64,000 nt of DNA from Mycolicibacterium sp. TUM20985 (GTDB lineage: Bacteria; Actinomycetota; Actinomycetes; Mycobacteriales; Mycobacteriaceae): positions 1,054,001 to 1,118,000 of the forward strand of contig NZ_AP027291.1 in NCBI RefSeq assembly GCF_030295745.1. Direction: 5' to 3'. How positions within the stretch are numbered: position 1 is the first letter of the stretch; each line of letters begins with the position of its first letter. The notes below the pieces were generated by a model that ran no database searches, was not told where the DNA came from, and saw nothing but the letters and a program-made list of their open reading frames with translations. Shown one piece after another: positions 1 to 8,565 of the stretch. A program made the translations under genes and the position numbers.

Positions 1-874
1 CCATGAACTCGACGGTCCCCGCGCCGGTGTAGCCGATCGCCTCGGCGGCCAGTCGAGCCGCCTCGAAGAGCTTGGCGCGCATCCCCGGGATGCGTTCGAC
101 GAGCGGGGACGGGGCTTCCTCGATGATCTTCTGGTGGCGGCGCTGGATGGAGCACTCGCGTTCACCGACCGCCCACACCGTGCCGTGCGCGTCGGCCATC
201 ACCTGCACCTCGACGTGATGGCCGGTCGCGAGGTAGCGCTCGCAGAACACCGTCGGATCGCCGAAGGCGGACTGGGCTTCGCGGCGGGCCGCCTCCGCCT
301 GCGTGGGCAGATCGGCGAGTTCGCGAACCACCCGCATGCCACGGCCACCGCCGCCGGCCGACGCCTTGATCAGCACCGGTAGTTGATCGGCGCTCACGGT
401 CTCGGGGTCGAGCTCGTCGAGCACCGGTACGCCCGCCGCGGCCATCATCTTCTTGGCCTCGATCTTGCTGCCCATCGCCTGCACCGCGGCGACCGGCGGG
501 CCGATCCACGTCAACCCGGCAGCGATCACGGCCGCGGCGAATTCGGCGTTCTCGGAGAGGAATCCGTAGCCGGGATGGATCGCGTCGGCACCGGATGCCC
601 GCGCGGCGGCGATCAGCTGCGCGGCGTCGAGATAGCCGTTGCGGCCGTCGAGCCGCACGCGGACGTCGGCCTCGGCGACGTGGGGGGACCCTGCGTCGGG
701 CGCGGTGTACACGGCGACCGTGCCGATGCCGAGGCGCCGGCAGGTGGCGAACACGCGGCGGGCGATCTCACCGCGGTTGGCGACCAGAACTTTGGCGATT
801 TCGGCGCGCTTTCGATCGCTCAGCGACGGTAAGCGCGCCGAAATCGCCGGGGTCGTGGGCATGGGGGCGCTCAC
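1..874 (-). CDS. accA2: Acyl-CoA carboxylase alpha subunit (biotin carboxylase), 3' part outside window
   Basis: N-terminal ~290 residues of a biotin-dependent acyl-CoA carboxylase alpha chain, which carboxylates biotin using ATP and bicarbonate for the beta subunit next to it. Visible: the biotin-carboxylase N-terminal motif KVLVANRGEIARRV, the HPGYGFLSENAEFA motif, the Gly-rich ATP-grasp loop KASAGGGGRGMR, and ERECSIQRRHQK near the window edge. The GTG start (872-874) overlaps the accD2 stop; an in-frame ATG lies at 860-862. The biotin carrier domain is off the window. Neighbours accD2, fadE13 and the Rv0976c homologue match the Rv0973c-Rv0976c order of M. tuberculosis, so the accA2 name rests on synteny. 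The true acyl substrate (branched-chain or terpenoid acyl-CoA) cannot be read from sequence. Confidence 0.92.
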   Translation of the reverse strand, partial: MSAPMPTTPAISARLPSLSDRKRAEIAKVLVANRGEIARRVFATCRRLGIGTVAVYTAPDAGSPHVAEADVRVRLDGRNGYLDAAQLIAAARASGADAIHPGYGFLSENAEFAAAVIAAGLTWIGPPVAAVQAMGSKIEAKKMMAAAGVPVLDELDPETVSADQLPVLIKASAGGGGRGMRVVRELADLPTQAEAARREAQSAFGDPTVFCERYLATGHHVEVQVMADAHGTVWAVGERECSIQRRHQKIIEEAPSPLVERIPGMRAKLFEAARLAAEAIGYTGAGTVEFM

Positions 875-2466
875 ATCCGGAAGACGCCGAAGTTCGACGT
901 CCCCTCGATCGGACCGTTGGCGATGGCGGACAGACACAGTCCCAGCACCGTCCGGGTGTCGCGGGGATCGATGACACCGTCATCGAACATGCGGCCAGAC
1001 AGGAACATCGGCAGCGACTCGGCGTCGATCTGGGCCTCGATCGCGGCGCGGAGTGCGGCGTCGGCATCCTCGTCGACCTGCTGACCGCGGGCCTCGGCGG
1101 CGGCGCGGCTGACGATCGAGATGACACCGGCCAGCTGGGTGCCGCCCATGACCGCGGACTTCGCGCTGGGCCAGGCGAACAGGAAGCGCGGGTCGTAGGC
1201 ACGCCCGCACATGCCGTAGTGGCCCGCGCCGTACGAGGCCCCGAGTAGTAGCGAGATGTGCGGCACGGTGGAGTTGGAAACGGCATTGATCATCATCGAG
1301 CCGTGTTTGATCATCCCCCCTTCCTCGTACGCCTTGCCGACCATGTAGCCGGTCGTGTTGTGCAGGAACAACAGTGGCGTATCCGACCGGTTAGCCAGCT
1401 GGATGAACTGGGTGGCCTTCTGCGATTCCTCGCTGAACAGCACACCGCGGGCGTTGGCGAGGATGCCGATCTGGTAACCGTGCAGCGTGGCCCAGCCGGT
1501 GACCAGTGATCCGCCGTAGAGCGGCTTGAACTCGTCGAACTCGGAGCCGTCGACGATCCGGGCGATCACGTCGCGTGGGTCGAACGGCACGCGGAGGTCG
1601 GCGGGCACGATGCCGATCAGCTCGTCGGCGTCGAACAGCGGCTCGCGCACCGGTCCTGGCGCCGGTCCGGCCTTGTGCCAGTTGAGCCGGGCCACGATGC
1701 GACGGCCGATGCGGATGGCGTCGAGCTCGTCGAAGGCGAAGTAGTCGGCCAAACCCGAGGTGCGGGCATGCATCTCGGCGCCGCCCAGAGATTCGTCGTC
1801 GGATTCCTCGCCAGTGGCCATCTTCACCAACGGCGGCCCGGCGAGGAACACCTTCGACCGTTCCTTGATCATCACCACGTGATCCGACATGCCCGGCACG
1901 TAGGCGCCGCCCGCGGTGGAGTTGCCGAACACCAGGGCGATGGTGGGAATGCCCGCGGCCGACAACCGCGTCAAGTCGCGGAACATCTGACCGCCCGGGA
2001 TGAAGACCTCCTTCTGGGTCGGCAGGTCCGCGCCACCGGATTCGACCAGCGAGATCACGGGCAGCCGGTTCTCGCGGGCGATCTGGTTGGCGCGCAGTAT
2101 CTTGCGCAGCGTCCACGGATTGCTGGTGCCACCCTTGACGGTCGGGTCGTTCGCGACGATCAGGCATTCCACGCCCTCGACGACGCCGATTCCGGTGACC
2201 ACGCTGGCGCCGATGTGAAAGTCGCTGCCCCACGCGGCGAGTGGACTCAACTCGAGGAACGGCGCGTCGGGATCGACAAGCAACTCGATGCGTTCGCGGG
2301 GCGTCAGCTTGCCGCGGGCGTGATGACGCTCGACGGCCTTGGCGCTACCGCCCGCTAGTGCCTTGGCGTGCTCGGCGTCCAGTTCGGTGAGCTTGACGGC
2401 CATGGCCTCGGCGGCCGCGCTGAATGCGGGACCCTTGACGTCGACGAGTGACTTGAGGGCAGTCAT
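871..2466 (-). CDS. accD2: Acyl-CoA carboxylase beta subunit (carboxyltransferase)
   Basis: 531-aa carboxyltransferase chain that moves CO2 from carboxybiotin to an acyl-CoA. The crotonase-like N half carries VTGIGVVEGVECLIVANDPTVKGG and LVESGGADLPTQ; the C half carries the oxyanion region around GASYGAGHYGMCGRAYDPRFLFAWP, typical of methylcrotonyl/geranyl-CoA carboxylase-type beta subunits. The ATG at 2464-2466 overlaps the fadE13 stop (ATGA); the frame stays open upstream, but that extension lies inside fadE13 and is not used. It ends in overlap with accA2, so the pair is translationally coupled. Length fits AccD2 family members (about 530 aa). Confidence 0.94.
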   Translation of the reverse strand: MTALKSLVDVKGPAFSAAAEAMAVKLTELDAEHAKALAGGSAKAVERHHARGKLTPRERIELLVDPDAPFLELSPLAAWGSDFHIGASVVTGIGVVEGVECLIVANDPTVKGGTSNPWTLRKILRANQIARENRLPVISLVESGGADLPTQKEVFIPGGQMFRDLTRLSAAGIPTIALVFGNSTAGGAYVPGMSDHVVMIKERSKVFLAGPPLVKMATGEESDDESLGGAEMHARTSGLADYFAFDELDAIRIGRRIVARLNWHKAGPAPGPVREPLFDADELIGIVPADLRVPFDPRDVIARIVDGSEFDEFKPLYGGSLVTGWATLHGYQIGILANARGVLFSEESQKATQFIQLANRSDTPLLFLHNTTGYMVGKAYEEGGMIKHGSMMINAVSNSTVPHISLLLGASYGAGHYGMCGRAYDPRFLFAWPSAKSAVMGGTQLAGVISIVSRAAAEARGQQVDEDADAALRAAIEAQIDAESLPMFLSGRMFDDGVIDPRDTRTVLGLCLSAIANGPIEGTSNFGVFRM

Positions 2467-3623
2467 GCCTGATATCCCAGCGTCTTGGCGGCCAGACCGG
2501 TGAGGATCTCCGTGGTGCCACCGCCGATCCCGAGGATCCGCATGTCGCGGTACTGCCGCTCGACCTCGCTCTCGGCCATGTAGCCCATGCCCCCGAACAG
2601 TTGGACTGCCTGGTTGGCGACCCACTCACCCGACTCGACCGCCGTGTTCTTGGCGAAGCAGACCTCGGTGATCAGGTTGGTGTCACCGGCGAGTTGCCGC
2701 TCGACCAACGCCCGGGTGTACACCCGCGCCACGTCGACCCGGCGGGCCATCTCGGCCAGGGTGTTCTGTACCTGCTGTCGCGAGATCAGCGGCTTACCAA
2801 AGGTTTCCCGGTTGCGACACCATTCGACGGTCAGGTCGAGACAGCGCTGGGCACTGGAGTAGGCCTGGGCGGCGAGCCCGACGCGTTCGCTGACGAAGGC
2901 CCCCGCGATCTGCAGGAAGCCGGTGTTCTCCTCGCCGATCAGGTTGGCCGCCGGCACCCGGACGTCGGTGTAGGACAACTCGGCGGTGTCCGACGAACGC
3001 CAGCCCATCTTCTCCAGCTTGCGGCTGACTTGCAGTCCAGGTGAGCAGCCGAGGCCGTCTTTTTCCACCACGATCAGCGAGACGCCCCCGGCGCCCGGTC
3101 CACCGGTGCGGGCGGCGGTGACCACGTAATCGGCCCGCACCCCGGAGGTGATGTAGGTCTTGGCGCCATTGATGACGTAGTCGTCACCGTCGCGGCGCGC
3201 GGTGGTCTTGAGATGCCCGACGTCGGACCCGCCACCGGGCTCGGTGATCGCCAACGAGCCGATCTTCTCCCCGCGCAACGTCGGTCGCACGTAGGTCTCG
3301 ATCAACCGCTCGTCGCCCGAGGCGGTCATGTGGGGCACCGCGATGCCGCAGGTGAACAGCGAGGCGAACACCCCGCCCGGGGCGCCCGACTGGTGCATCT
3401 CCTCGCAGATGACCACGGCGTCGGCACCGTCGCCGCCACCGCCGCCGACGGATTCGGGCATACCCGCCCCGAGCAGGCCCGCCTCGCCGGCCCTGAGGTG
3501 AAGCTCGCGAGGTATGTCGCCGGTGCGTTCCCACTCGTCGACGTGCGGAAGGATCTCGCGTTCGGCGAACGTGCGCACCGTCTTTCGCAGCTGATCACGC
3601 TCGGGCGTCGTCCAGATGTTCAC
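2463..3623 (-). CDS. fadE13: Acyl-CoA dehydrogenase
   Basis: 386-aa FAD-dependent acyl-CoA dehydrogenase, introducing the alpha-beta double bond that the neighbouring carboxylase would need. Family signatures: ITEPGGGSDVGHLKTTA (flavin/substrate region), the segment LEKMGWRSSDTAELSY, and the C-terminal NQAVQLFGGMGYMAESEVERQYRDMRI with the usual GGTTEI tail. The GTG start at 3621-3623 overlaps the upstream stop and follows a clear GGAGGAG ribosome site; the longer reading frame to 3875 is overlap with the upstream gene. Position between the AtuA-like gene and accD2 matches Rv0975c. It resembles the AtuD/citronellyl-CoA or isovaleryl-CoA dehydrogenase role; the substrate is inferred only from context. 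Confidence 0.93.
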   Translation of the reverse strand: MNIWTTPERDQLRKTVRTFAEREILPHVDEWERTGDIPRELHLRAGEAGLLGAGMPESVGGGGGDGADAVVICEEMHQSGAPGGVFASLFTCGIAVPHMTASGDERLIETYVRPTLRGEKIGSLAITEPGGGSDVGHLKTTARRDGDDYVINGAKTYITSGVRADYVVTAARTGGPGAGGVSLIVVEKDGLGCSPGLQVSRKLEKMGWRSSDTAELSYTDVRVPAANLIGEENTGFLQIAGAFVSERVGLAAQAYSSAQRCLDLTVEWCRNRETFGKPLISRQQVQNTLAEMARRVDVARVYTRALVERQLAGDTNLITEVCFAKNTAVESGEWVANQAVQLFGGMGYMAESEVERQYRDMRILGIGGGTTEILTGLAAKTLGYQA

Positions 3624-5344
3624 CACAGCTCCTCCGGGATGTCGAGATGGCGGGCGCGCAGCCACTCGCCGAGCCCCTTGGCCTGGGGGTCGAAGCGGGC
3701 CTGATGGGCCACCCCCTTGCCGAGGATGCCCTCGATGACGAAGTTCACGGCGCGCACGTTGGGCAGCAGGTACCTGGTGACCGGCAGATCGGCTGTCTCC
3801 GGCAGCATTTCGCGCAGCTTGTCGACGGTGAGCGCGTGGGCGAGCCAGCGCCACTGGTCGTCTGTTCTCACCCACACGCCGACGTTCGCGTTGCCGCCCT
3901 TGTCACCGCTGCGGGCACCGGCGACGGTGCCCAGCGGTACTCGTCGGGTCGGTCCCGTGGGCAGGGGTTCCGGCAGGGCGGGCGCGTCGACGGGTTCGAG
4001 CACCTTGGTCGCGGTGGCCACGGCGATGTCGCTGCGGGTGCCGTCGGCGTGCACGGCGACGTGCGGCACCGCGCCGGCGTCGACGTAGCCCGCCGTGAAC
4101 ACCCCGTACACCTGACCGTCGCCGGGCGGTGCGGTGGTGGTGAACCCCGGGTAGCTGGCCAGTGCCAATTCGACTGCCGCCGAGGAGAACTGGCGTCCGA
4201 CGTTGGCGGGGTCGGGATCGCGGACCACGCAGCGCAGCAGGGCGCTGGCGGCCTCCTCGGTGTCGGCGTCGGGGTGATCGGTGCGCGCCAGCGTCCATTC
4301 CAGCTCGGCGGGCTTCACCGTCAGGCCGGCTTCGAGCTGTCGTCGCACCAGGTCTGCCTTGGCCTCGATGTCCAAACCGGTCAGCACGAACGTCATCGCG
4401 TTGCGGAAGCCGCCGATGGCGTTGAGCGACACCTTGAGCGTCGGCGGCGGCGGTTCGCCTCGCACACCGCTGATGCGCACGCGGTCGGGCCCCACGTCGC
4501 TCAGCGTCAGGCTGTCGACGCGCAGGGTGACGTCGGGGTTGGCGTATCGCCCGCCGCCGATCTCGTAGAGCAGCTGTGCAGTGACGGTGTCGGTGCTCAC
4601 CAGCCCGCCGGTGCCGGGGTGCTTGGTGATGACCGATGACCCGTCGGCGTGGATCTCGGCGATCGGGAACCCGGGATGCAAGAGGTCGGCACCGTTGGCC
4701 GCCTCGGTGAAGAACGCGAAGTTACCGCCGGTGGCCTGCGTGCCGCACTCGATGACGTGACCCGCGGCGACGGCACCGGCGAGGGCGTCGTAATCGGTGC
4801 GACGCCAGCCGAAGTGGGCCGCGGCGGGTCCCACGATGACCGATGCGTCGGTGACCCGCCCGGTCACGACCACGTCTGCGCCGGCCTCGAGGCAGTCGAC
4901 GATGCCCCACGCGCCCAGGTAGGCGTTCGCGGCGAGGGGAGTGCCGAGACCCAGCTCGGCGGCGCGAGCCACCAGGTCGTCACCTTCGACGTGGGCGACG
5001 TTCACCGCGAGCCCGAGCCGTTCGGCCAGCGCGCGCACGGCCGACGCCAGGCCCGCCGGGTTGAGACCGCCCGCGTTGGCGACGATCTTGACCCCGCGGT
5101 CGAGCGCGGTGCCGAGAGACTCCTCCAGCTGAGTGAGGAAGGTCTTGGCGTAGCCGCGTTCCGGGGACTTCGCGCGGTCGCGGGCCAGGATCAACATCGT
5201 GAGCTCGGCCAGATAGTCGCCGGTGACGTAGTCGAGCTCGCCGCCGGTGACCATCTCGCGCATGGCGGCGCGTCGGTCACCGTAGAACCCCGAGCAGTTC
5301 CCGATCCGAACGGGCTTCACGTCTGGGTGAGCCAAATTCCCCAA
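3620..5344 (-). CDS. AtuA-family protein (acyclic terpene utilisation), Rv0976c homologue
   Basis: 574-aa protein of the AtuA family. The N-terminal two thirds hold the family core (VRIGNCSGFYGDR at the start, KIVANAGGLNPAG, GADVVVTGRVTDASVIVGPAA, ECGTQATGGNFA). A C-terminal small domain begins near residue 470 (VPLGTVAGARSGDKGGNANVG). Biochemical role is not established; in Pseudomonas atuA lies in the citronellol/geraniol operon with carboxylase and dehydrogenase genes, as here. The drawn start is TTG; GTG at 5318-5320 (VKPVRIGNC) is an equally good candidate. First gene of the operon, with a palindromic operator 24 bp upstream. Confidence 0.85.
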   Translation of the reverse strand: MGNLAHPDVKPVRIGNCSGFYGDRRAAMREMVTGGELDYVTGDYLAELTMLILARDRAKSPERGYAKTFLTQLEESLGTALDRGVKIVANAGGLNPAGLASAVRALAERLGLAVNVAHVEGDDLVARAAELGLGTPLAANAYLGAWGIVDCLEAGADVVVTGRVTDASVIVGPAAAHFGWRRTDYDALAGAVAAGHVIECGTQATGGNFAFFTEAANGADLLHPGFPIAEIHADGSSVITKHPGTGGLVSTDTVTAQLLYEIGGGRYANPDVTLRVDSLTLSDVGPDRVRISGVRGEPPPPTLKVSLNAIGGFRNAMTFVLTGLDIEAKADLVRRQLEAGLTVKPAELEWTLARTDHPDADTEEAASALLRCVVRDPDPANVGRQFSSAAVELALASYPGFTTTAPPGDGQVYGVFTAGYVDAGAVPHVAVHADGTRSDIAVATATKVLEPVDAPALPEPLPTGPTRRVPLGTVAGARSGDKGGNANVGVWVRTDDQWRWLAHALTVDKLREMLPETADLPVTRYLLPNVRAVNFVIEGILGKGVAHQARFDPQAKGLGEWLRARHLDIPEELW

Positions 5345-5367
5345 GCTCCCATCGCCGTCGACGGTTC

Positions 5368-5391
5368 AACCAACCGGTAGGCCGGTAGGTT
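5368..5391. promoter_or_regulatory. Palindromic operator upstream of the AtuA-like/fadE13/accD2/accA2 operon
   Basis: A 24-bp imperfect palindrome with arms AACCxACCGG and CCGGTxGGTT around a 4-bp centre; 18 of 24 positions are symmetric. A further CCGGTA half-site follows at 5394-5399. It lies 24 bp before the first gene of the minus-strand operon, the position expected for a TetR/FadR-type repressor. No regulator gene is adjacent, so the cognate protein is unknown. Confidence 0.6.
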
Positions 5392-5479
5392 AGCCGGTAC
5401 CACGGGTCACGCGTCAAGGGGTGCGCAGTGGCCGTCGAAAACACCCAGGCCAGGCACGCCCGCGACCTATAGTCCCCCT

Positions 5480-5833
5480 ATGAACGCTCCCGCCGCCGTG
5501 TGGTCCGTCGTTGCCTGTGGAGCGCTTGCCCTCGGCGTCGCGGGGCCGGCATCCGCCGCATCGTCCGGGATGGCTGCCGAGTTCCCGGTGGGTACCTGCA
5601 TCGACTATCCCAACGATCACCGGGCCTTCCAGAACAGCAATCTGCTCTACGTGACCGCGGTGTCATGCACGGATCCGGGCCGCGACTACCGGGTGACGGC
5701 GCAGGTCGCACATGCGAACGAATGCGACCCCGCGACGACCAACTCGATCTACACCACCCGCGACCTCGTCGTGCTGTGCGTCGTGAGTGATCCGGTCGTC
5801 ACGGTCACCGCACCGGCCGATTTTGGAGGCTGA
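5480..5833 (+). CDS. Secreted small protein, LppU-like
   Basis: 117-aa exported protein. Residues 1-28 form a Sec signal peptide ending in PASAAS (no lipobox Cys). The mature part has four cysteines (GTCIDY, VSCTDPG, NECDPAT, VLCVV) in the order seen in LppU/SCO3897-like actinobacterial proteins, suggesting two disulfides. ATG start directly after the signal-peptide-type leader; a weak purine-rich site precedes it. Transcribed away from the carboxylase operon. Function unknown; membership in the LppU-like group is a pattern judgement. Confidence 0.7.
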   Translation: MNAPAAVWSVVACGALALGVAGPASAASSGMAAEFPVGTCIDYPNDHRAFQNSNLLYVTAVSCTDPGRDYRVTAQVAHANECDPATTNSIYTTRDLVVLCVVSDPVVTVTAPADFGG

Positions 5834-5935
5834 GCAGCTATCCGGCTATCCTGAGGGGCAATTGCCGACGCCGCCGGGAGACTGGGGTGTGCGCGGCATT
5901 CCCAAAGCAAGAATCTCAAGAGGAGAAGCTCCACC

Positions 5936-6109
5936 ATGGCTGTGCCCAAGCGGAGAATGTCGCGGTCGAACACCCGTAGTCGGCGGTCGCAGTGGAAGAC
6001 CGAGGCCACCGGCCTGGTGAACGTCAATGTCGCAGGTCAGCAGCACAAGGTGCCGCGTCGTCTGCTCAAGGCCGCTCGGCTCGGCCTGATCAACCTCGAC
6101 CGCCGCTGA
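5936..6109 (+). CDS. rpmF: 50S ribosomal protein L32
   Basis: 57-aa ribosomal protein L32, starting [21 protein letters not shown] and ending [14 protein letters not shown]. An AGGAGAAG ribosome site sits 7 nt before the ATG. It has no cysteine, so it is the zinc-free form of L32 rather than the CxxC-CxxC form. The M. tuberculosis counterpart Rv0979A occupies the same position before mprA. Confidence 0.96.
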   Translation: MAVPKRRMSRSNTRSRRSQWKTEATGLVNVNVAGQQHKVPRRLLKAARLGLINLDRR

Positions 6110-6132
6110 CCCACTGATCGTTCGGTGCAGGA

Positions 6133-6168
6133 GCGCCGCGACCGGGGAAATGACCCGGCCGGCGGCGC
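6133..6168 (+). terminator. GC-rich hairpin after rpmF
   Basis: Interrupted stem: GCGCCGC plus CCGGG pairs with CCCGG plus GCGGCGC around a GAAATGA loop, 23 bp downstream of the rpmF stop and just before the MprA boxes. No U-run follows, as is usual in mycobacteria. Likely isolates mprA transcription from rpmF. Confidence 0.5.
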
Positions 6169-6171
6169 GCC

Positions 6172-6188
6172 TCTCAGGCCAGTCTCAG
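6172..6188 (+). promoter_or_regulatory. Probable MprA box upstream of mprA
   Basis: Direct repeat TCTCAG at 6172-6177 and 6183-6188, start-to-start distance 11 nt, 16 bp before the mprA start. M. tuberculosis MprA binds two loosely conserved 8-bp direct repeats and autoregulates mprAB. The same repeat with identical 11-nt phasing recurs before pepD. Confidence 0.6.
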
Positions 6189-6204
6189 ACACTGGGTTGA
6201 AACT

Positions 6205-6897
6205 GTGGCTGTGCGCATACTCGTGGTTGACGACGATCGCGCTGTGCGCGAATCCCTGCGCCGGTCCCTCGCGTTCAACGGTTATACGGTCGATCTAGCG
6301 CAGGACGGCCTCGAAGCCTTGGAGATGATCGGCAGCGACCGGCCCGACGCCTTGGTGCTCGACGTCATGATGCCGAGGCTGGACGGCCTGGAAGTTTGCC
6401 GTCAGCTGCGCAGCACCGGTGACGACCTGCCCATCCTCGTCCTCACCGCCAGGGACTCCGTCTCCGAGCGGGTCGCGGGGCTCGACGCCGGCGCCGACGA
6501 CTACCTTCCCAAGCCGTTCGCCCTCGAAGAGCTGCTCGCGCGTATGCGGGCCCTGCTCCGGCGGCGGGTGCTGCCCGACGACCGGGACTCGGCGACCATG
6601 ACCTTCTCGGATCTGAGCCTCGATCCGGTGACGCGGGAAGTCACCAGGGGGGAACGCCAAATCAGCCTGACGCGGACCGAGTTCGCGCTGCTGGAGATGT
6701 TGATCGCCAACCCGCGTCGCGTGCTCACCCGCGGCCGCATCCTCGAGGAAGTGTGGGGATTTGACTTCCCGACGTCCGGCAACGCCCTCGAGGTGTACGT
6801 CGGCTATCTGCGCCGCAAGACGGAAGCGGAAGGGGAGCAACGACTCATCCACACCGTCCGCGGCGTCGGCTACGTGCTGCGTGAGACCCCGCCCTGA
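6205..6897 (+). CDS. mprA: Two-component response regulator MprA
   Basis: 230-aa OmpR/PhoB-class regulator. Receiver domain residues 1-120 with acidic pocket VVDDD (9-11), phosphoacceptor Asp53 in [12 protein letters not shown], and conserved Lys in the YLPKPF motif near 105. C-terminal winged-helix domain about 130-228 ([26 protein letters not shown]). GTG start. It overlaps mprB by one base, so the two are co-transcribed. Together with rpmF upstream and mprB-pepD-moaB2 downstream it matches Rv0981. The family responds to envelope stress and controls sigE, sigB and pepD; direct repeats upstream suggest autoregulation. Confidence 0.96.
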   Translation: MAVRILVVDDDRAVRESLRRSLAFNGYTVDLAQDGLEALEMIGSDRPDALVLDVMMPRLDGLEVCRQLRSTGDDLPILVLTARDSVSERVAGLDAGADDYLPKPFALEELLARMRALLRRRVLPDDRDSATMTFSDLSLDPVTREVTRGERQISLTRTEFALLEMLIANPRRVLTRGRILEEVWGFDFPTSGNALEVYVGYLRRKTEAEGEQRLIHTVRGVGYVLRETPP

Positions 6898-8417
6898 TGG
6901 GTTCGGTCAAGTCGCCGTTCTGGTGGCGGTCCCGCGAGCGGCGTTCGGCCGATGTGCGTTCGTTCGTCACCCACGACGCCAGTTCGGTGTCGCTGCGTTG
7001 GCGGGTGATGCTGCTGGCCATGTCGATGGTGGCGATGGTCGTCATCCTGATGGCTCTCGCGGTGTACGCGGTGGTGTCGCGGGCCCTCTACAACGACATC
7101 GACAACCAACTGCAGATCCGAGCGCGACTGCTCATCGAGAGTGGTCTGCTGGCCGTCGACCCCGGCAAGGCGATCGAGGGCACGGCATACTCCGACGTCA
7201 ACGCCATGTTCGTGATGCCGGGCCGGTCGATCTACACCGCCAACCAGGAGGGGCAGACACTGCCGCTCGGGGCGCCGGAGAAGGACGTCATCGAGGGAAC
7301 GCTGCGAATGTCGTTGCGTACCGTCAACTTTCAGCGTGTGTTGGCGGTCCATCTGCCCGACGGTGACTCGTTGCTGATCTCGAAGAGCCTCGACCCCACG
7401 GGCAAGGTGATCAAACGGCTGGGCACCATCCTGCTGATCGTCGGCGGCCTGGGCATGGCCGTCGCCGCCATCGCCGGCGGCACCGTCGCCCGCACGGGAT
7501 TGCGGCCGGTGGCGAGACTGACCGATGCCGCGGAGCGCGTCGCCAGAACCGACGACCTGCGCCCGATCCCCGTGCACGGCAACGACGAACTCGCCCGGCT
7601 CACCGAGGCGTTCAACATGATGTTGCGGGCGCTGACCGAGTCGCGGGAGCGTCAGGCCAGGCTCGTCACCGATGCGGGCCACGAACTGCGCACGCCGTTG
7701 ACCTCGTTGCGCACCAACGTCGAACTGTTGATGGCGTCCATGGTGCCCGGTGCGCCGAGCATTCCCGAGGAGGAGATGGCCGGGCTGCGCACCGACGTGA
7801 TCGCACAAATCGAGGAACTCTCCACGCTGGTGGGCGACCTGGTGGATCTCACCAGGGACGAAGCCGGTGTCACGATTCACGAGCCGGTCGACCTGTCCGA
7901 GGTCGTCGATCGCAGTCTGGAACGAGTTCGGCGGCGCCGTAACGACATCGAATTCGACGTCCACACCATTCGGTGGCAGGTACACGGCGACGAGGCGGGG
8001 CTGTCGCGGGCCGTGCTCAACCTCCTCGACAATGCCGCGAAGTGGAGTCCGCCGGGCGGCCGGGTCGCGGTGCGGATGGCGCAGGTCGATCCGCGGCAGG
8101 CCCAGCTGGTCGTCTCCGACCTGGGTCCGGGCATCCCGCCCGCCGAACGTCAGCTGGTATTCGAGCGCTTCTACCGGTCGACGTCGGCGCGGGCGATGAC
8201 GGGTTCCGGGCTGGGTCTGGCGATCGTCAAGCAGGTCGTCGTGAAACACGGTGGCGCACTGTGGATCGACGACACCGTGCCGCGCGGGAACCCGCCGGGG
8301 GCGTCGATCCACCTGGTGCTTCCCGGCCGGCTACTGACCGAGCCCGGTGACGACATGGCCACGACACGCCCGGGTGGTGCGGTGGACGCCGTAACCGGGA
8401 GCCCCGAGAATGGGTGA
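6897..8417 (+). CDS. mprB: Sensor histidine kinase MprB
   Basis: 506-aa membrane kinase. Transmembrane segments at about residues 38-60 and 175-200 flank an extracytoplasmic sensor loop of ~115 residues. HAMP follows (residues ~200-255), then the dimerisation/phosphoacceptor domain with His262 in DAGHELRTPLTSLRTN, and an ATPase domain with N box LNLLDNAAKWSPPGG and G boxes DLGPGIPP and GSGLGLAIVKQVV. Start codon overlaps the mprA stop. Phosphorylates MprA; in M. tuberculosis the external loop senses envelope stress through DnaK/PepD-linked folding state. Confidence 0.95.
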   Translation: MGSVKSPFWWRSRERRSADVRSFVTHDASSVSLRWRVMLLAMSMVAMVVILMALAVYAVVSRALYNDIDNQLQIRARLLIESGLLAVDPGKAIEGTAYSDVNAMFVMPGRSIYTANQEGQTLPLGAPEKDVIEGTLRMSLRTVNFQRVLAVHLPDGDSLLISKSLDPTGKVIKRLGTILLIVGGLGMAVAAIAGGTVARTGLRPVARLTDAAERVARTDDLRPIPVHGNDELARLTEAFNMMLRALTESRERQARLVTDAGHELRTPLTSLRTNVELLMASMVPGAPSIPEEEMAGLRTDVIAQIEELSTLVGDLVDLTRDEAGVTIHEPVDLSEVVDRSLERVRRRRNDIEFDVHTIRWQVHGDEAGLSRAVLNLLDNAAKWSPPGGRVAVRMAQVDPRQAQLVVSDLGPGIPPAERQLVFERFYRSTSARAMTGSGLGLAIVKQVVVKHGGALWIDDTVPRGNPPGASIHLVLPGRLLTEPGDDMATTRPGGAVDAVTGSPENG

Positions 8418-8460
8418 ACTGGGGTTGAGTCTGCGACAAATCTGGGCAAGTCCCGATTGA

Positions 8461-8480
8461 TCTCTAAGTGGATTCTCAGC
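8461..8480 (+). promoter_or_regulatory. Probable MprA box upstream of pepD
   Basis: TCTAAG at 8463-8468 and TCTCAG at 8474-8479, with the same 11-nt phasing as the repeat before mprA, about 90 bp upstream of the pepD start. PepD is a known direct MprA target in M. tuberculosis. Confidence 0.5.
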
Positions 8481-8565
8481 CCAACGGGGCACTGTCGAGA
8501 CCACCGCTTCGTTGTCACGACAGACCGCTGACGCTTACTACTCGAAAGAAGAGCAGCCACTCGCC

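Noticed and set aside
6870..8312. 480-aa minus-strand frame opposite mprB
   Set aside because: His/Arg/Asp-rich composition typical of high-GC shadow frames; mprB is certain on the plus strand.
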